Part shown: positions 1-9,614 of the stretch, piece after piece
Position numbering within the stretch: the stretch's first letter is position 1
Layout of the letters: every line of letters begins with the position of its first letter
NCBI GenBank assembly: GCA_965219015.1
Contig: CBDCNH010000011.1
Coordinates: forward strand, 372,001-436,000
Length of the DNA stretch: 64,000 nucleotides
Source of the DNA: CBDCNH01 sp965219015
GTDB lineage: Bacteria > Pseudomonadota > Alphaproteobacteria > Rhodobacterales > Rhodobacteraceae
Direction: 5' to 3'
Program-made: the position numbers and the translations under genes
The notes under the pieces: generated by a model
Told to the model about the DNA's origin: nothing
Seen by the model: the letters and a program-made list of their open reading frames with translations, nothing else
The model's database searches: none

Positions 1-407
<407 letters not shown>

Positions 408-453
408 CAGAAGGGGTTCCGAGCCGACGTTGCGGCGCTGCGCGAGCTTCGCC

Positions 454-759
454 TCACAACATGCCCATCACGGCGGCGTTGAAGCCCCAGACCTCGCGGG
501 CGCCGCCATAGGGCACCAGCGCCACCTCGCGGACCTGCCCCGGCTCGAAGCGCACCGCGGTGCCGGCGGGGATGTCGAGCCGCATCCCCCGCGCCGCATC
601 CCGGTCGAAGCGCAGGCCGGCGTTGGTCTCGGCGAAGTGGTAGTGGCTCCCGACCTGCACCGGGCGGTCGCCGGTGTTGGCGACCTCGAGGCGAAGCGCC
701 TCGCGGCCGGCGTTCAGCGTGATCTCGCCCGCTGCGGGCAGCAGTTCGCCGGGGATCAT
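454..759 (-). CDS. ureB: Urease subunit beta
   Basis: Small structural subunit of urease, 101 aa, the normal length for a separate beta subunit. It begins MIPGELLPAAGEITLNAGRE and contains the hallmark QVGSHYHFAETN and a C-terminal GGAREVWGFN. An upstream in-frame extension (to 831) exists but does not resemble UreB, so the ATG at 759 is chosen. It is separated from ureA by about 280 nt in which no convincing gene was found, and from ureC by 46 nt. Confidence 0.96.
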   Translation of the reverse strand: MIPGELLPAAGEITLNAGREALRLEVANTGDRPVQVGSHYHFAETNAGLRFDRDAARGMRLDIPAGTAVRFEPGQVREVALVPYGGAREVWGFNAAVMGML

Positions 760-1040
760 GCGGGGCCTCGCGCGTCGCCAGCCCCGAACGTGCAGCGACG
801 GCGCATTGGCGGCAACCCCTGACGGCACCAAGGCGAAGATCCGACACGCCGCGGAGGGCCCGTGCCCGTCGGTTCGCCGCGCCTGCCCGATCCTTGTGCG
901 ACGATCGGCGACGCCGCGGATGAGCCGGTCGATGTCGCGCGGGGTGACTGGAGAGCCGGCGCTGCCGGGGCGGCGTCACGGAGCGGGCGACGTGACGGCG
1001 CCCTGCCGCCGCGACGACGGCTCCGTGGCGCGCTCGGCCA
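760..1040. other. ureA-ureB spacer without recognisable gene
   Basis: The 281 nt between ureA and ureB is longer than the other gaps of this operon. Some urease operons carry an extra small gene here. I read both strands and saw no ORF with protein-like composition, and no clear hairpin terminator. Confidence 0.5.
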
Positions 1041-1343
1041 TCACCGGATCGGGTGGTGGACGGTGACGAGCTTGGTGCCGTCGGGGAAGGTCGCCTCGAC
1101 CTGCACGTCGGGGATCATCTCGGCGATGCCCTCCATGCATTGCTCGGAGCGGATCACCGCGGCGCCCGCCTCCATCAGGTCGGCGACGGAGCGGCCGTCG
1201 CGGGCGCCCTCGACGACGAAGTCGGTGATGAGCGCGATGGCCTCGGGGTGGTTCAGGCGGACGCCGCGGGCGAGGCGGCCGCGTGCGACCATCGCGGCGA
1301 GGCTGACGAGGAGCTTGTCGCGTTCGCGCGGCGTGAGGTTCAT
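1041..1343 (-). CDS. ureA: Urease subunit gamma
   Basis: Small structural subunit of urease, 100 aa, the family's usual length. It begins MNLTPRERDKLLVSLAAMVA and contains GVRLNHPEAIALITDFV, then VEATFPDGTKLVTVHHPI near the C-terminus, all diagnostic of UreA. It starts 9 nt after ureD ends, so the two are certainly co-transcribed. Confidence 0.97.
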   Translation of the reverse strand: MNLTPRERDKLLVSLAAMVARGRLARGVRLNHPEAIALITDFVVEGARDGRSVADLMEAGAAVIRSEQCMEGIAEMIPDVQVEATFPDGTKLVTVHHPIR

Positions 1344-1352
1344 GGCGGTCCT

Positions 1353-2153
1353 TCAGGTCGGCCAGACGCGCGGCAACGGCCTGCCCCGGAGCCCTATGAG
1401 CATCATGCCGACCGCCTGCCGCAACGGCAAGGGCTCGGGCGCGAGCGCACGGACCACGAGCCGGCCGTCCCAGGCGGAGACCGCCGCCTCGACGCCGGGG
1501 ACCGGGAGCAGGGCGCGCAGGGATGCGAGGCGCGCTTCGGCGTCGGCGGCGACGAGCGCGATCGTGGCGATGGCGCCGGCCCCGCCGAGGAGCGGGGACG
1601 GGTCGAGCGACGCGCGCCCGAGGACCAGCGGGTCGAGGTGGACGAGGCGGCCCTCCCGGCGCACCGAGCGGCGGTCGGCGAGCGCGAAGTGCCGGAGCGT
1701 CTCGCCCGATGCGCGACGCCCGAAGACCAGCATCTCGCACATCAGAAGCGTGGCACCTGCAGCGAGGTCGGCATCAAGCGTCCGGGTCAGCGCCGAGCCT
1801 TCGAAAAGGATGGTCTCCTGCGGCAGCCAGTCGAGCCGCGCGCCCGCCCCGAGCGTCACTGCCACCTCGGCCCGCGCGGTGCCGCCCGCGGCGCGGTAGG
1901 CGCGCTCGGCGGTCTGGGTGCTCGCGGCCGCCGCGGCTCCCGGCCCGAGGGCGAGCGCATAGCGCAGCGTATCGCCGCCCGTGAGCCCGCCCGAGGTGTT
2001 GAGGAACACGACCTCCGGCACGTCGCCTTCGACGCGGGGCAGCAGCGCCTTGGCCGAACCCGCCTGCGCCAGCCGGTCGAGCCGGACGCGCCCGCCGCGG
2101 AAGCTCAGCGCCACCTCGGCGCGGCCGTGCGCGCGCTGATGCCGTGGCTCCAT
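1353..2153 (-). CDS. ureD: Urease accessory protein UreD
   Basis: Chaperone (UreD/UreH family) that, with UreF and UreG, inserts nickel into the urease apoprotein. The protein is 266 aa. It shows the family's FLNTSGGLTGGD segment (about residues 50-61), the QTAERAYRA region, and LDWLPQETILFEGSAL. It is the first gene of the urease operon and is divergent from pyrC with only 46 nt between them. UreE, UreF and UreG are not in the window and are presumably downstream of ureC. Confidence 0.94.
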   Translation of the reverse strand: MEPRHQRAHGRAEVALSFRGGRVRLDRLAQAGSAKALLPRVEGDVPEVVFLNTSGGLTGGDTLRYALALGPGAAAAASTQTAERAYRAAGGTARAEVAVTLGAGARLDWLPQETILFEGSALTRTLDADLAAGATLLMCEMLVFGRRASGETLRHFALADRRSVRREGRLVHLDPLVLGRASLDPSPLLGGAGAIATIALVAADAEARLASLRALLPVPGVEAAVSAWDGRLVVRALAPEPLPLRQAVGMMLIGLRGRPLPRVWPT

Positions 2154-2199
2154 CCGCCCGGTCTAGGCCAGCGATCCCGCCCGTGCTAGGCCCCGGGGC

Positions 2200-3273
2200 A
2201 TGGCCGACCGCATCGCGATCCCCCGCCCCGACGACTGGCACGTGCATTTCCGCGACGGCGCGATGCTGGCCGCCGTGGCGCCCCTCACCGCACGCCACTT
2301 CGCCCGCGCGCTCGTGATGCCGAACCTGGTGCCGCCGGTGGTGACGGGTCGGGACGCCGCGGCCTATGCGGCACGGATCCGGGCTGTGGTGCCCAGAGGG
2401 TTCACGCCGCTGATGACGCTCTACCTGACCGAGACGACCGATCCCGGAGACGTGGCGCGGGCCCATGCGGACGGCATCGTCACCGCGGTGAAGCTCTACC
2501 CCGCCGGGGCCACGACGAACTCCGCGGCCGGCGTGCGCGACTGGCAAAAGGTGCGCCCCGTCCTCGAGCGGATGGCGGGGATAGGCCTGCCGCTCTGCGT
2601 GCATGGCGAGGTCACGGACCCGGGCGTCGATATCTTCGACCGCGAGGCCGCGTTCCTCGACCGCGTGCTCGACCCTCTGCGCCGCGCCGTGCCGGGGCTG
2701 CGCGTGGTGCTCGAGCATGTCACCACCGAGGACGGGCTCGCCTACGTGCGCGAGGCCGCGGACATGGCCGGCACGATCACCGCGCATCACCTGGTGCTGA
2801 ACCGCAGCCACCTCTTCGAGGGCGGCTTGCGCCCGCACCGCTATTGCCTGCCCGTCGCCAAGCGCGAGCGGCACCGGGCGGCGCTCGTCGCCGCGGCGAC
2901 CGGCGGCGAGGCGCGGTTCTTCCTCGGCACCGACAGCGCGCCGCATGTCGATGCCGCGAAGGAGGCGCCTTGCGGCTGCGCGGGCTGCTTCACCGCGCCG
3001 ACGGCGCTCGCGATCGCGGCGGAGGTCTTCGACGCGGCGGCGGCGCCGGACCGGCTCGGCGCGTTCGTCGCGCACCACGGCGCGGATTTCTACGGGCTGC
3101 CGCGCAACGCCGGAACGATGACGCTCGAGCGGCGCGACACGCGTGTGCCGGAGCCGGTCGCAACGCCCGACGGTCCCGTCACGGTTTTTGCCATCGGCCA
3201 ATCTCTGCCGTGGGTTGTGGCAAGCGACAGCGCACCACAGCCATTCACGAGCCCTACCAATAGCGAGGCTTGA
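2200..3273 (+). CDS. pyrC: Dihydroorotase
   Basis: Zinc amidohydrolase of de novo pyrimidine synthesis that interconverts carbamoyl-aspartate and dihydroorotate. The 357 aa length fits the class II (PyrC) type. Visible metal ligands are DWHVHFRDG (His14, His16), the Lys98 to be carboxylated in AVKLYPAGATTNS, His135 in LCVHGEV, His173 in LEHVTT and catalytic Asp245 in FLGTDSAPH. The ATG at 2200 gives the normal N-terminus. The gene is divergent from ureD. Confidence 0.96.
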   Translation: MADRIAIPRPDDWHVHFRDGAMLAAVAPLTARHFARALVMPNLVPPVVTGRDAAAYAARIRAVVPRGFTPLMTLYLTETTDPGDVARAHADGIVTAVKLYPAGATTNSAAGVRDWQKVRPVLERMAGIGLPLCVHGEVTDPGVDIFDREAAFLDRVLDPLRRAVPGLRVVLEHVTTEDGLAYVREAADMAGTITAHHLVLNRSHLFEGGLRPHRYCLPVAKRERHRAALVAAATGGEARFFLGTDSAPHVDAAKEAPCGCAGCFTAPTALAIAAEVFDAAAAPDRLGAFVAHHGADFYGLPRNAGTMTLERRDTRVPEPVATPDGPVTVFAIGQSLPWVVASDSAPQPFTSPTNSEA

Positions 3274-3305
3274 CCGCTGCGCCTCAACCGGTAGTAGGAA
3301 AAAAC

Positions 3306-3334
3306 TGTCCTTTATTCATCCCCAGCCTTATACA
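3306..3334 (+). promoter_or_regulatory. Possible promoter upstream of dnaB
   Basis: A TATACA hexamer at 3329-3334 within TTATACAAT is a good -10 box in otherwise GC-rich sequence. The hexamer 17 nt upstream (TGTCCT) is a poor -35. It lies about 75 nt before the dnaB start in the pyrC-dnaB gap. Inference only. Confidence 0.3.
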
Positions 3335-3408
3335 ATTTGAGTTGGCGGGGGCGATGGCGCATCACGGCTACACCGGCGACGAAGACCGGAACGGGACAGG
3401 ATAGGCAG

Positions 3409-4911
3409 ATGAACGACCTGATGCTGCGCGGCACGCCGCGCCCGGCACTCGCGGACGCTTCGGGCGAGACCGAGGCGCTGCCGCACAACGTCGAGGCCGA
3501 GCAGCAGCTTCTGGGCGCGATCCTCACCAACAACGACATCTACGACCGGGTCGCGGCGATCCTGCGCGCGGAGCATTTCTTCGAACCGGTCCACGCGCGG
3601 ATCTGGGAGATCGCGGCCGCGCAGATCCAGAAGAACATCCTCGCCTCGCCGGTGACGCTGAAGGTGTTCCTCGAGGACGACGAGGCGCTGGCGGCGCTCG
3701 GCGGCCCCGCCTATCTCGCGCGGCTCGCGGGGGCGGCGGTCGCGGGCTACGCGGCGCGGGACTACGCGACGATGATCTACGACCTCGCGGTGCGCCGGGC
3801 GCTGATCGGCCTCGGGCGCGACATCTCGGCGAAGGCGGCGCGCGCCGACGTGGCCTCGGGGCCGCGCGAGCAGATCGTCGAGGCCGAGCAGCAGCTCTAC
3901 CAGCTGGGCGAGCAGGGCCATGTCGAGAAGGGCTTCCAGTCGTTCCTGAAGGCGGTGACGGATGCGGTCAACATGGCCAACGCCGCCTACCAGCGCGACG
4001 GCGGCATGGCGGGGCTCGCGACCGGGCTCGCGGACCTCGACCGCAAGCTCGGCGGGCTCCACCGCTCGGACCTGCTGATCCTCGCCGGGCGGCCCTCGAT
4101 GGGAAAAACCTCGCTCGCGACCAACATCGCCTTCAACGTGGCGCGCGCCTACAAGCGCGGCCGGCTCGCCGACGGCGGCGAGGGGGCGGTCGACGGCGGC
4201 GTGGTGGGGTTCTTCTCGCTCGAGATGTCGGCCGAGCAGCTCGCGGCGCGGATCCTCTCCGAAGCCTCCGAGGTGCCCTCCGAGCAGATCCGGCGCGGCG
4301 ACATGACCGAGGCCGAGTTCCGCCGCTTCGTCGAGGCCGCGAAGGCGCTCGAGGCCTGCCCGCTCTACATCGACGACACCGCCGCGCTGCCGATCAGCCA
4401 GCTCGCGGCACGCGCGCGGAGGCTGAAGCGCACGCACGGGCTCGACCTCCTGGTGATCGACTACCTGCAGCTCGTCCGCCCCGCCTCGGCGCGCGAGAAC
4501 CGCGTCAACGAGGTCTCCGAGATCACGCAAGGGCTGAAGGCCATCGCCAAGGAGCTCGACATCCCCGTGGTGGCGCTGAGCCAGCTCTCGCGGCAGGTCG
4601 AGAACCGCGAGGACAAGCGCCCGCAGCTCTCGGACCTACGCGAATCGGGCTCGATCGAGCAGGACGCCGACGTGGTGATGTTCGTCTACCGCGACGAGTA
4701 CTACCGCGAGCGCGAGAAGCCCTCGGACGACCGGCTCGACGAGATGGCGAAGTGGCAGGCCGCGATGGAGCGCGTCCACGGCAAGGCGGAGGTGGTGATC
4801 GGCAAGCAGCGCCACGGCCCCATCGGCACGGTCGAGCTGAGCTTCGAGGCGCGCTTCACCCGGTTCGGCAACCTGGTGAAGCCCTGGCAGGACACCGACG
4901 CGCGGTTCTGA
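3409..4911 (+). CDS. dnaB: Replicative DNA helicase DnaB
   Basis: Hexameric 5'-3' helicase of the replication fork, 500 aa. The N-terminal DnaB domain begins with PHNVEAEQQLLGAIL. The RecA-like domain has Walker A GRPSMGKTSLA (about residues 227-237), a LVIDYLQLV Walker B (about 345) and RQVENREDKRPQLSDLRESG near the C-terminus. The reading frame extends upstream to 3337, but MNDLMLRGTPRP at 3409, preceded by GGACAGGATAGG, is the better start. No intein is visible. Confidence 0.97.
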   Translation: MNDLMLRGTPRPALADASGETEALPHNVEAEQQLLGAILTNNDIYDRVAAILRAEHFFEPVHARIWEIAAAQIQKNILASPVTLKVFLEDDEALAALGGPAYLARLAGAAVAGYAARDYATMIYDLAVRRALIGLGRDISAKAARADVASGPREQIVEAEQQLYQLGEQGHVEKGFQSFLKAVTDAVNMANAAYQRDGGMAGLATGLADLDRKLGGLHRSDLLILAGRPSMGKTSLATNIAFNVARAYKRGRLADGGEGAVDGGVVGFFSLEMSAEQLAARILSEASEVPSEQIRRGDMTEAEFRRFVEAAKALEACPLYIDDTAALPISQLAARARRLKRTHGLDLLVIDYLQLVRPASARENRVNEVSEITQGLKAIAKELDIPVVALSQLSRQVENREDKRPQLSDLRESGSIEQDADVVMFVYRDEYYREREKPSDDRLDEMAKWQAAMERVHGKAEVVIGKQRHGPIGTVELSFEARFTRFGNLVKPWQDTDARF

Positions 4912-5033
4912 TCGGCCACACGCTATGGCCGAACGGCAACGGTCGGCCTTCGCGTCTCCCCAGCCGCCGCATCAGCGATTGACGCCTCGTGGCCGGTCGC
5001 AGAAGCGTGATGCTTCTTCGGGGAGGGAGATGC

Positions 5034-6122
5034 ATGAAACGTGTGATCGGTGTTGCGCTCGGGTTGCTGGCCGTGCCGGCGGGAGCGCGCGATCTCGACC
5101 GGACGGGGCAGTCGGTGGCGCTGATCTTCGAGCCGGGGCGCTATGCCGAGGTGTCGCTCGCCTTCGGGTCGCCCGACGTTTCGGGCACCGCGGTCCCCGC
5201 GCTCGGCGGCTTCGGCTCGGGCGACATGGCGGGGAGCTACGGGCTTCTCGCGGGCGGCTACAAGCAGGCGTTCGGCGCGAACCTCGACGCGGGCCTCGTC
5301 TTCGACGAGCCGTTCGGGGCCAACGTCGAGTATCCCGCGGGCACGAACTACTTCGCGCAGGGCACCGTCGCCACGCTGCACAGCCGCGCGCTGACGGGCG
5401 TGCTGCGCTACCGCCTGCCGCAGGGCTTCAGCATCCTCGGCGGCGTGCGCGCGCAGACGCTCTCGGCGGTCGCCACGATCCCCTACGTCGCAGGCTACAA
5501 CGTCGTCGGCGGGCGCGACACGGCGTTCGGCTACCTGGTGGGCGTGGCCTACGAGAAGCCCGAGATCGCGCTCCGCGTGGCGCTGACGTACAATTCCGAG
5601 ATCACCCACAAGCTCGACACGATCGAGAACGTGGCGACGCTGACCGACGTGCGCTCGGTCACGGAGATCAAGACGCCGGCATCGGTCAACCTCGAGGCGC
5701 AGACCGGCATCGCCAAGGACACGCTCCTCTTCGGCGCCGTGCGCTGGGTCGACTGGACCGCGTTCACCATCGCGCCCGCGGCGTTCACGCAAGTGGCGGG
5801 GCAGCCGCTCATCGCCTTCCGCGACGACACCGTGACCTACTCGCTCGGGCTCGGGCGCAAGTTCACCGAACGCTGGTCGGGCGCCGTGACGGTCGGCTAC
5901 GAGAAGCAACAGGGCGGCTTCGCGACCAACCTCGGGCCGAACGACGGCTACCGCAGCATCGGCGTTGGGGCGACCTACGCGGTGAACAACGTCAAGATCA
6001 CCGGCGGCGTGCGCTACGTCGACATCGGCGACGCCGACACCACGCTCACCGGCACGACGGCCGCGCGCTTCACCGACAACTCCGGCTACGGCGTGGGCGT
6101 GAAGGTGGGGGTGACGTTCTAG
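5034..6122 (+). CDS. FadL/OmpP1-type outer membrane porin
   Basis: A 362 aa outer membrane beta-barrel of the FadL/TodX/OMPP1 type, expected to pass hydrophobic compounds across the outer membrane. It has a signal peptide (MKRVIGVALGLLAVPAGA), long alternating amphipathic strands, NLEAQTGIAKDTLLFGAVRW, and a terminal strand ending in VKVGVTF with a C-terminal Phe, typical for barrel assembly. A strong GGGAGGGAG ribosome site precedes the ATG at 5034. The substrate cannot be deduced. Confidence 0.85.
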   Translation: MKRVIGVALGLLAVPAGARDLDRTGQSVALIFEPGRYAEVSLAFGSPDVSGTAVPALGGFGSGDMAGSYGLLAGGYKQAFGANLDAGLVFDEPFGANVEYPAGTNYFAQGTVATLHSRALTGVLRYRLPQGFSILGGVRAQTLSAVATIPYVAGYNVVGGRDTAFGYLVGVAYEKPEIALRVALTYNSEITHKLDTIENVATLTDVRSVTEIKTPASVNLEAQTGIAKDTLLFGAVRWVDWTAFTIAPAAFTQVAGQPLIAFRDDTVTYSLGLGRKFTERWSGAVTVGYEKQQGGFATNLGPNDGYRSIGVGATYAVNNVKITGGVRYVDIGDADTTLTGTTAARFTDNSGYGVGVKVGVTF

Positions 6123-6366
6123 ACGGGGGCGTTTCAGCGCCCTGTCGCGGCTGCTGTGGTTGCAGGCGCGCGGAACGCACAGAGCGATGGAGCCGACAGG
6201 CAGGGTCCGGTACGTGTCGCTTCGACCGCAGCCGGCGTCGATCGTCCTCCGCGGCGGGCAGGAAGATGGGCGCTCAGTTTCGGCGGGGCGGGCGCACCGC
6301 AAGAAGTGCGTGAATCCTGCGTGAACGCCAATCTCGCGGCTTCCGCGGGGGCCGCCGCGGGGTGAA

Positions 6367-6387
6367 GGTTCGGGGGTAGCGAACCCC
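6367..6387 (+). promoter_or_regulatory. Small hairpin just before the protease ribosome site
   Basis: GGTTCG (6367-6372) pairs with CGAACC (6380-6385) around a 7-nt loop. It ends immediately before the GGAG ribosome site of the protease gene at 6400. It could modulate translation. The rest of the 277-nt gap (6123-6399) shows only a short GC hairpin after the porin stop (GGGCG 6127-6131 with CGCCC 6138-6142) and no gene. Confidence 0.25.
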
Positions 6388-6399
6388 GGAGCACCTCAC

Positions 6400-7389
6400 A
6401 TGGACCGTCTGCCTCGCCGCGCGATGCGGCTCGTCATCGCGGCACTTCCCCTCGCCGCCCCGGCGCTGGCGCAGGACGACGGGCCGATCGGCACCGTGCG
6501 CCAGCCCATCGTCGCGGGCGACCCTCTCGCGCCCGACGCGCAGCGCGCGCTCGGCCTCGTCACCGTCGCGGGAGGATGCAGCGGCACGCTCCTCAACCGC
6601 TTCTGGGTGCTGACCGCACGGCACTGCGTGACGAACGAGCCGGCGGGCGCCAGCGCCGCCCAGGACATCGGAGCACCGGTCTGGCCCGCGGGCACGCTCG
6701 CCGTCACCGCCGCCTGGGCGCCCGGACGCGCGGAGCCGATCACCGCCTACCGCGAGGTCGGCGTCAACGCGCCCCCGGCGTTTCCCGCGCGCGACATCGT
6801 GCTCGGCTACCTCGGGCGCGGCGACTTCGGCGAGGTCGGGCGGCGCATCCCGTTCATCACCCAGCGTCAGGTCACCACCTCGGCGCGCTGGGTCGGCCGG
6901 CGCGTCCGCGACAGCGACACGATCCTGCTCTACGGGCAGGGCTTCTCGACGCTCGCGTCGGGCGTGTTCGGCACCGCCTCGGCGACCGCGGCGACCGGCC
7001 TCGGCACGTACCGCAGCGCCTCGATGCGGGCCTCGAACGCGGATGCCACGGGCTTCGACATGGTGGCGAACGGCAGCGGCCAGGTCGGGCACGGCGGCGA
7101 CAGCGGCGGGCCCGCGGTGGTCTACGAGAGCGGGTTCTACACCGGAATCGCGGGCGTGCAGTCGACCTGCTCCCCCGCCGGCTACGTCCCGAGCATGAGC
7201 GCCGCGACCCCGACCCCCGTCTCCTGGTCCTGGGCCACCGGCATCACGAGCTGCCGCTACATCGCGACCGAGCCCTTCGTGCGCGAGATCGGCCGGGCGA
7301 TGGCCGAGACCCCGCTCTGCCGGACCGCGGCGGAGTGCGCCGCCTGGGCCGAGCCGACGCTCGCCTACCTGCTCGACCCCGACGGCTGA
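6400..7389 (+). CDS. Secreted trypsin-like serine protease
   Basis: A 329 aa S1-family (chymotrypsin-fold) protease, exported by an N-terminal signal peptide ending at about APALAQ. The triad is visible: His75 in VLTARHC, Asp132 in ARDIVLGYL and Ser235 in GHGGDSGGP. Paired cysteines around the active-site His and in the C-terminal third suggest disulfides and a periplasmic or extracellular location. GGAG lies 8 nt before the ATG. It is followed after 60 nt by a small secreted protein that may be its partner. Confidence 0.9.
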   Translation: MDRLPRRAMRLVIAALPLAAPALAQDDGPIGTVRQPIVAGDPLAPDAQRALGLVTVAGGCSGTLLNRFWVLTARHCVTNEPAGASAAQDIGAPVWPAGTLAVTAAWAPGRAEPITAYREVGVNAPPAFPARDIVLGYLGRGDFGEVGRRIPFITQRQVTTSARWVGRRVRDSDTILLYGQGFSTLASGVFGTASATAATGLGTYRSASMRASNADATGFDMVANGSGQVGHGGDSGGPAVVYESGFYTGIAGVQSTCSPAGYVPSMSAATPTPVSWSWATGITSCRYIATEPFVREIGRAMAETPLCRTAAECAAWAEPTLAYLLDPDG

Positions 7390-7449
7390 ACGCCGACCCT
7401 TCCCGATCCGCTTCCACGACCTCGATTTGAAACCCAAAGGATGACCGCC

Positions 7450-7755
7450 ATGAGACTTTCCCGACCGATTGCCTGCCTGCTCCTCACCCTCGCCGCCGCG
7501 CCCGGCCTGGCGCAGGGGGCCTCCACCGGCACCGTGGTGAACGCCTTCGGCGACCCCGGTGACTTCGTCACGCAGCTCGACGTGAACGGCCCCTGCGGGT
7601 CGCCGTACTTCCACACCCAGCGGGCGGCGGTCAATTTCAAGGAGATGGTGGCCATCGAGCTCACCGCGTTCACCACCGGGCGGCCGATGACGTTCTTCGT
7701 CAGCGGCTGCGCGGGCGACCGCAACATCACCAGCCACGGCTACGTCTCCCGCTGA
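7450..7755 (+). CDS. Small secreted protein of unknown function
   Basis: A 101 aa protein with a signal peptide (MRLSRPIACLLLTLAAAPGLAQG) and about 78 mature residues containing only two cysteines, in GPCGSP and SGCAGD, which could form one disulfide. I do not recognise the family. An AAAGGA ribosome site ends 8 nt before the ATG at 7450, favouring it over the in-frame ATG at 7441. It is co-oriented with the upstream protease, so a substrate, inhibitor or chaperone role is possible but unproven. Confidence 0.65.
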   Translation: MRLSRPIACLLLTLAAAPGLAQGASTGTVVNAFGDPGDFVTQLDVNGPCGSPYFHTQRAAVNFKEMVAIELTAFTTGRPMTFFVSGCAGDRNITSHGYVSR

Positions 7756-7812
7756 AACTTGCGCGCAACTTCCGGGTCGCCTCCGGGCGGCCCGTCGGCT
7801 ATCGACACCGGC

Positions 7813-8721
7813 ATGGTCGCACAGAAGGAAATGACGCCCGCCGCCTGGGCCTCGCTCGGCGCGCTCGGGCTCCTCTGGGGCGGGTCGTTCCTCGCGATCC
7901 GGCTCGCGCTCGACGAGATGGGCGTGCTCACGCTCGTGGCCTGGCGCGTCGGCATCGCGGCGGCGATCCTCTGGGCGGTGGTGCTCGCGCGCCGCCTGCC
8001 GCTGCCGCGAGACCCGCGCGCCTGGGGCGCCTTCGCGGTGATGGGGCTCCTCAACAACGTGGCGCCGTTCCTGCTCCTGAGCTGGGCGCAGCTCCGCGTC
8101 GAGACCGGGCTGGTGTCGATCCTCAACGCCGCGACGGCGATCTTCGGCGTGCTCGTGGCCGCGGCGGTCTTCCGCGACGAACGGCTGACGCGGCGGCGCG
8201 CGGCAGGCGTGGCGCTCGGCTTCGCGGGCGTGGCGGTCGCGATCGGCGTCGACGCGCTCCGCGGGCTCGACCTCGCGTCGCTGGCGCAGGTCGCCTGCAT
8301 CGGCGCGTCGCTCTCCTACGCCTTCGCGGGCGCCTGGGCGCGGGCGCGGATGGCGGGCTTCCGGCCCGAGGTGGCGGCGGCGGGGATGCTCGCCGCGTCG
8401 TCGGCGGTGATGGTCCCGCTGGCGCTCGCGGTGGACGGCGCGCCGCGGCTCGACATCGGGCCGGCGGCCTGGGGCGGCGTGGCCTACGTCGCCGTCGCCT
8501 CGACCGCGCTCGCCTACCTCCTCTACTACCGCGTCGTGGCGCGGGCCGGCGCCGGCAACGCGCTCCTCGTGACGCTCCTCGTCGCGCCTGTCGCGATCCT
8601 TCTTGGCGCCACCGTCCTCGGCGAGACGCTGCCCGCGCACGCGCTCGGCGGCTTCGGGCTCCTCGTCCTCGGCCTCGTCACGCTCGACGGGCGCGCGTTC
8701 CGGCGTCTGCGTCCGGTTTGA
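7813..8721 (+). CDS. EamA/DMT-family transporter
   Basis: Inner membrane protein of 302 aa with about ten hydrophobic segments in two repeats of the drug/metabolite transporter superfamily. LGLLWGGSFLAIRLALDE and AWRVGIAAA in the first half, and the conserved glycine-rich STALAYLLYY with PVAILLGATVLGE in the second, are typical of EamA proteins. The ATG at 7813 is chosen. A TTG-initiated extension to 7759 adds unlikely residues. Substrate unknown. Confidence 0.9.
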   Translation: MVAQKEMTPAAWASLGALGLLWGGSFLAIRLALDEMGVLTLVAWRVGIAAAILWAVVLARRLPLPRDPRAWGAFAVMGLLNNVAPFLLLSWAQLRVETGLVSILNAATAIFGVLVAAAVFRDERLTRRRAAGVALGFAGVAVAIGVDALRGLDLASLAQVACIGASLSYAFAGAWARARMAGFRPEVAAAGMLAASSAVMVPLALAVDGAPRLDIGPAAWGGVAYVAVASTALAYLLYYRVVARAGAGNALLVTLLVAPVAILLGATVLGETLPAHALGGFGLLVLGLVTLDGRAFRRLRPV

Positions 8722-8753
8722 CCTCGCCGCGCGCGCGGCCTAGCACGGGCGCC

Positions 8754-9614
8754 ATGCTCTACCCGACCGCAGAGGACTGGCTCGCAGCACCGCGAAAGCG
8801 GGTGCTCCTCTTCGGCATGTCGGGGCTCGGCAAGACGCATGTGGCGAACCTCCTGCGCGCCGACGGCGGCTGGTACCACTACTCGGTCGATTACCGCATC
8901 GGCACGCGCTATCTCGGCGAGCGTATCGTTGATAACTTCAAGCGCGTGGCGATGCGCGAGCCGTTCCTGCGCGATCTCCTTCTCAGCGACTCGATCTGGA
9001 TCGGGTCCAACATCACTTTCCACAACCTCGCCCCGCTCTCGACCTATCTCGGCAAGCCCGGCGACCCGGGCAAGGGCGGCCTCCCCATCGCGGACTACCG
9101 CGCCCGGCAGGCGCAGCACCACGAGGCGGAGGTCGCGGCGCTGCACGACGCGGGCCGCTTCATCGACCGGGCGCGCGAGCTCTACGGCTACGACCATTTC
9201 GTGTGCGATTCGGGCGGCTCGATCTGCGAGGTGGTGGACCCGGACGACCCCGCCGATCCGGTGCTGGCCGAGCTCGCCGCCAAGATGCTCCTCGTCTGGC
9301 TGCGGGGCACGGAGGCGCATACGGCGGACCTCGTCGCCCGTTTCGACCGCGCGCCGAAGCCGATGTGCTACGCGCCCGGCTTCCTCGCCGAGGCCTGGGA
9401 CGCCTACCGGGCGGAGACCGGCGACGCCGAGGACGCGGTGGACCCCGACGCCTTCGTGCGCTGGACCTACGCGCGCGCGCTCCGGCACCGGCAGCCGCGC
9501 TACGCCGCGATGGCCGACCGCTGGGGCGTCACCGTCGAGGCCGCCGACGTGGCGCGCATCGCGAGCGGCGCCGACTTCGTGCGCCTCGTCGCCGACGCGA
9601 TCCGGGCGCGCTGA
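8754..9614 (+). CDS. P-loop ATPase of unknown role
   Basis: A 286 aa protein whose N-terminus carries a Walker A loop GMSGLGKTH (about residues 21-29). It is otherwise unlike ABC or AAA proteins I know. No membrane segment or signal peptide is visible. Its TGA overlaps the metA ATG by one nucleotide, so translation is probably coupled to the methionine gene. The start at 8754 gives MLYPTAEDW. A TTG extension to 8718 is less likely. No specific function can be assigned. Confidence 0.8.
   Translation: MLYPTAEDWLAAPRKRVLLFGMSGLGKTHVANLLRADGGWYHYSVDYRIGTRYLGERIVDNFKRVAMREPFLRDLLLSDSIWIGSNITFHNLAPLSTYLGKPGDPGKGGLPIADYRARQAQHHEAEVAALHDAGRFIDRARELYGYDHFVCDSGGSICEVVDPDDPADPVLAELAAKMLLVWLRGTEAHTADLVARFDRAPKPMCYAPGFLAEAWDAYRAETGDAEDAVDPDAFVRWTYARALRHRQPRYAAMADRWGVTVEAADVARIASGADFVRLVADAIRAR

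Noticed and set aside
6134..6394. Small ORFs in the porin-protease gap
   Set aside because: Overlapping frames on both strands with shadow composition. None has a ribosome site or a recognisable sequence.
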